Shown: in pieces, positions 63,337 through 64,000 of the stretch
Position numbering within the stretch: the first letter of the stretch is position 1
Layout of the letters: every line of letters starts with the position of its first letter
Origin: Rhodothermales bacterium
Lineage (GTDB): Bacteria > Bacteroidota > Rhodothermia > Rhodothermales > UBA10348
Assembly (NCBI GenBank): GCA_040221055.1
Contig: JAVJVN010000014.1
Coordinates: forward strand, 425,001 to 489,000
Direction: 5' to 3'
Length of the DNA: 64,000 nt
Position numbers and translations under genes: made by a program
The notes under the pieces: model-generated
Told to the model about the DNA's origin: nothing
What the model saw: only the letters and a program-made list of their open reading frames with translations
Database searches by the model: none

Positions 63337-64000
63337 ATGAACCCACGCTTCCGGCTGGCGCTTGGCGCCCTGCTGCTCTTCGTTCTCACGACCGCGTCGG
63401 CCTGCCAGGCCCAGCAAGCCGACATCACGCTCGAACGCCTGTTCAACACCGCGGACTTCGCGGCGGAAGGATTCGGGCCCGCCATCTGGCTGGAAGACGG
63501 ATCCGGATACACGACGGTCGAAACGGCCCGCGGCGGCGGCCAGGACGTCGTGAAATACGACCCGGAAACGGGAGAGCGGACGGTCCTGGTTTCGGCTCGC
63601 GACCTGACGCCCTCCGGGGCCGCGGAGCCGCTGCCCATAGACGGCTATTCCTGGTCGCCCGACGGGTCCAAGTTCGTCCTGTTCACCAACAGCACAAGGG
63701 TCTGGCGGCAGAACACGCGGGGCGACTACTGGGTGCTGGACCTGGGCAGTCGAAACCTGCGGAAGCTCGGCGGTGCCGAAGCCGCCCCGTCCACGCTCAT
63801 GTTCGCCAAGATTTCCCCGGACGGCACCCGCGCCGCCTATGTGCGCGAGAACAACATCTATGTGGAGGATCTGGCGACCGGCCGGATCACGCCACTGACC
63901 ACCGATGGGTCGCGCACCATCATCAACGGCACGTTCGACTGGGTCTACGAGGAGGAATTCGGACTCCGTGACGGATTCCGGTGGAGTCCCGACGGGCAGA
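63337..64000 (+). CDS. Exported DPP-IV-like S9 peptidase (partial)
   Basis: The 5' part of a gene that continues past the window edge (221 codons seen). Signal peptide (MNPRFRLALGALLLFVLTTASACQAQ), possibly a lipoprotein at the Cys of SACQ. Then the start of the DPP-IV propeller domain: YSWSPDGSKFVLFTNSTRVWRQNTRGDYWVLDL, FAKISPDGTRAAYVRENNIYVEDLATG, TDGSRTIINGTFDWVYEEEFGLRDGFRWSPDG. The DWVYEEEFG string holds the Glu pair that binds the substrate N-terminus in DPP-IV. The catalytic domain is outside. A GCCGGT/ACCGGC hairpin (63311-63328) lies just ahead of the start. Confidence 0.9.
   Translation, partial: MNPRFRLALGALLLFVLTTASACQAQQADITLERLFNTADFAAEGFGPAIWLEDGSGYTTVETARGGGQDVVKYDPETGERTVLVSARDLTPSGAAEPLPIDGYSWSPDGSKFVLFTNSTRVWRQNTRGDYWVLDLGSRNLRKLGGAEAAPSTLMFAKISPDGTRAAYVRENNIYVEDLATGRITPLTTDGSRTIINGTFDWVYEEEFGLRDGFRWSPDGQ

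Overview
The window looks like chromosomal DNA of a high-GC member of the Bacteroidota/Rhodothermota line, most likely a Rhodothermales-type organism. The evidence is a C-terminal type IX secretion (T9SS) sorting domain, FecR with a DUF4974-like C-terminus, a hybrid two-component system with propeller sensor and AraC output, DUF5916 and LA_2272-type surface proteins, Ser/Thr kinases fused to PD40 propellers, and an arginine cluster that uses the acylornithine carbamoyltransferase ArgF'. I see no insertion sequence, prophage, CRISPR array or rRNA. One tRNA-Ala is present.

Layout. 1-2780 is accessory DNA: a truncated surface-protein start, an Xre/RES toxin-antitoxin pair, an internally deleted TfoX-like remnant and a DUF234-type ATPase. 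2784-10523 holds a SulP transporter, a kinase-propeller protein, an Xaa-Pro aminopeptidase and two exported proteins. 10622-12191 and 18491-20168 are two HipBA-like modules. Between them, 12284-17469 carries a poly-Asp lipoprotein, one open frame that joins an ECF sigma factor to a TonB-dependent receptor with an STN domain, and a FecR regulator. 20253-26635 holds a T9SS-exported protein, a CheY-like protein and a hybrid two-component regulator. 26823-35676 is a tight arginine operon: Arg-rich leader peptide, terminator, argG, DUF1611, argC, argD, argF', argB, argE, argH. 35673-44285 is mixed metabolism and envelope (DUF5916, a tiny membrane peptide, transaldolase, beta-CASP nuclease, LA_2272 repeat protein, Fe-ADH, S41 protease). 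44456-50663 contains a sigma/anti-sigma/DUF4252 set and a run of envelope genes (LemA, TPM, TPR, LysM, CPBP, HtpX). 50581-57252 has ComEA-like, RecO, LexA with a clear promoter/operator, a MalS-like amylase and aconitase. 57398-64000 has tRNA-Ala, a possible metal-uptake operon on the minus strand, succinate-semialdehyde dehydrogenase and the start of a DPP-IV-like peptidase.

The two points most worth attention: (1) the single frame 13271-16456, which encodes a complete FecI-like sigma factor whose last helix runs straight into a signal-peptide-like segment and a full outer-membrane receptor, with FecR overlapping its end by 4 bp; (2) the arginine operon, which appears to be controlled by a classical attenuator (8 Arg in a 28-residue leader, then an intrinsic terminator) and which has a DUF1611 P-loop protein where other Bacteroidota carry an N-acyltransferase, so that protein is a candidate for the missing first enzyme.
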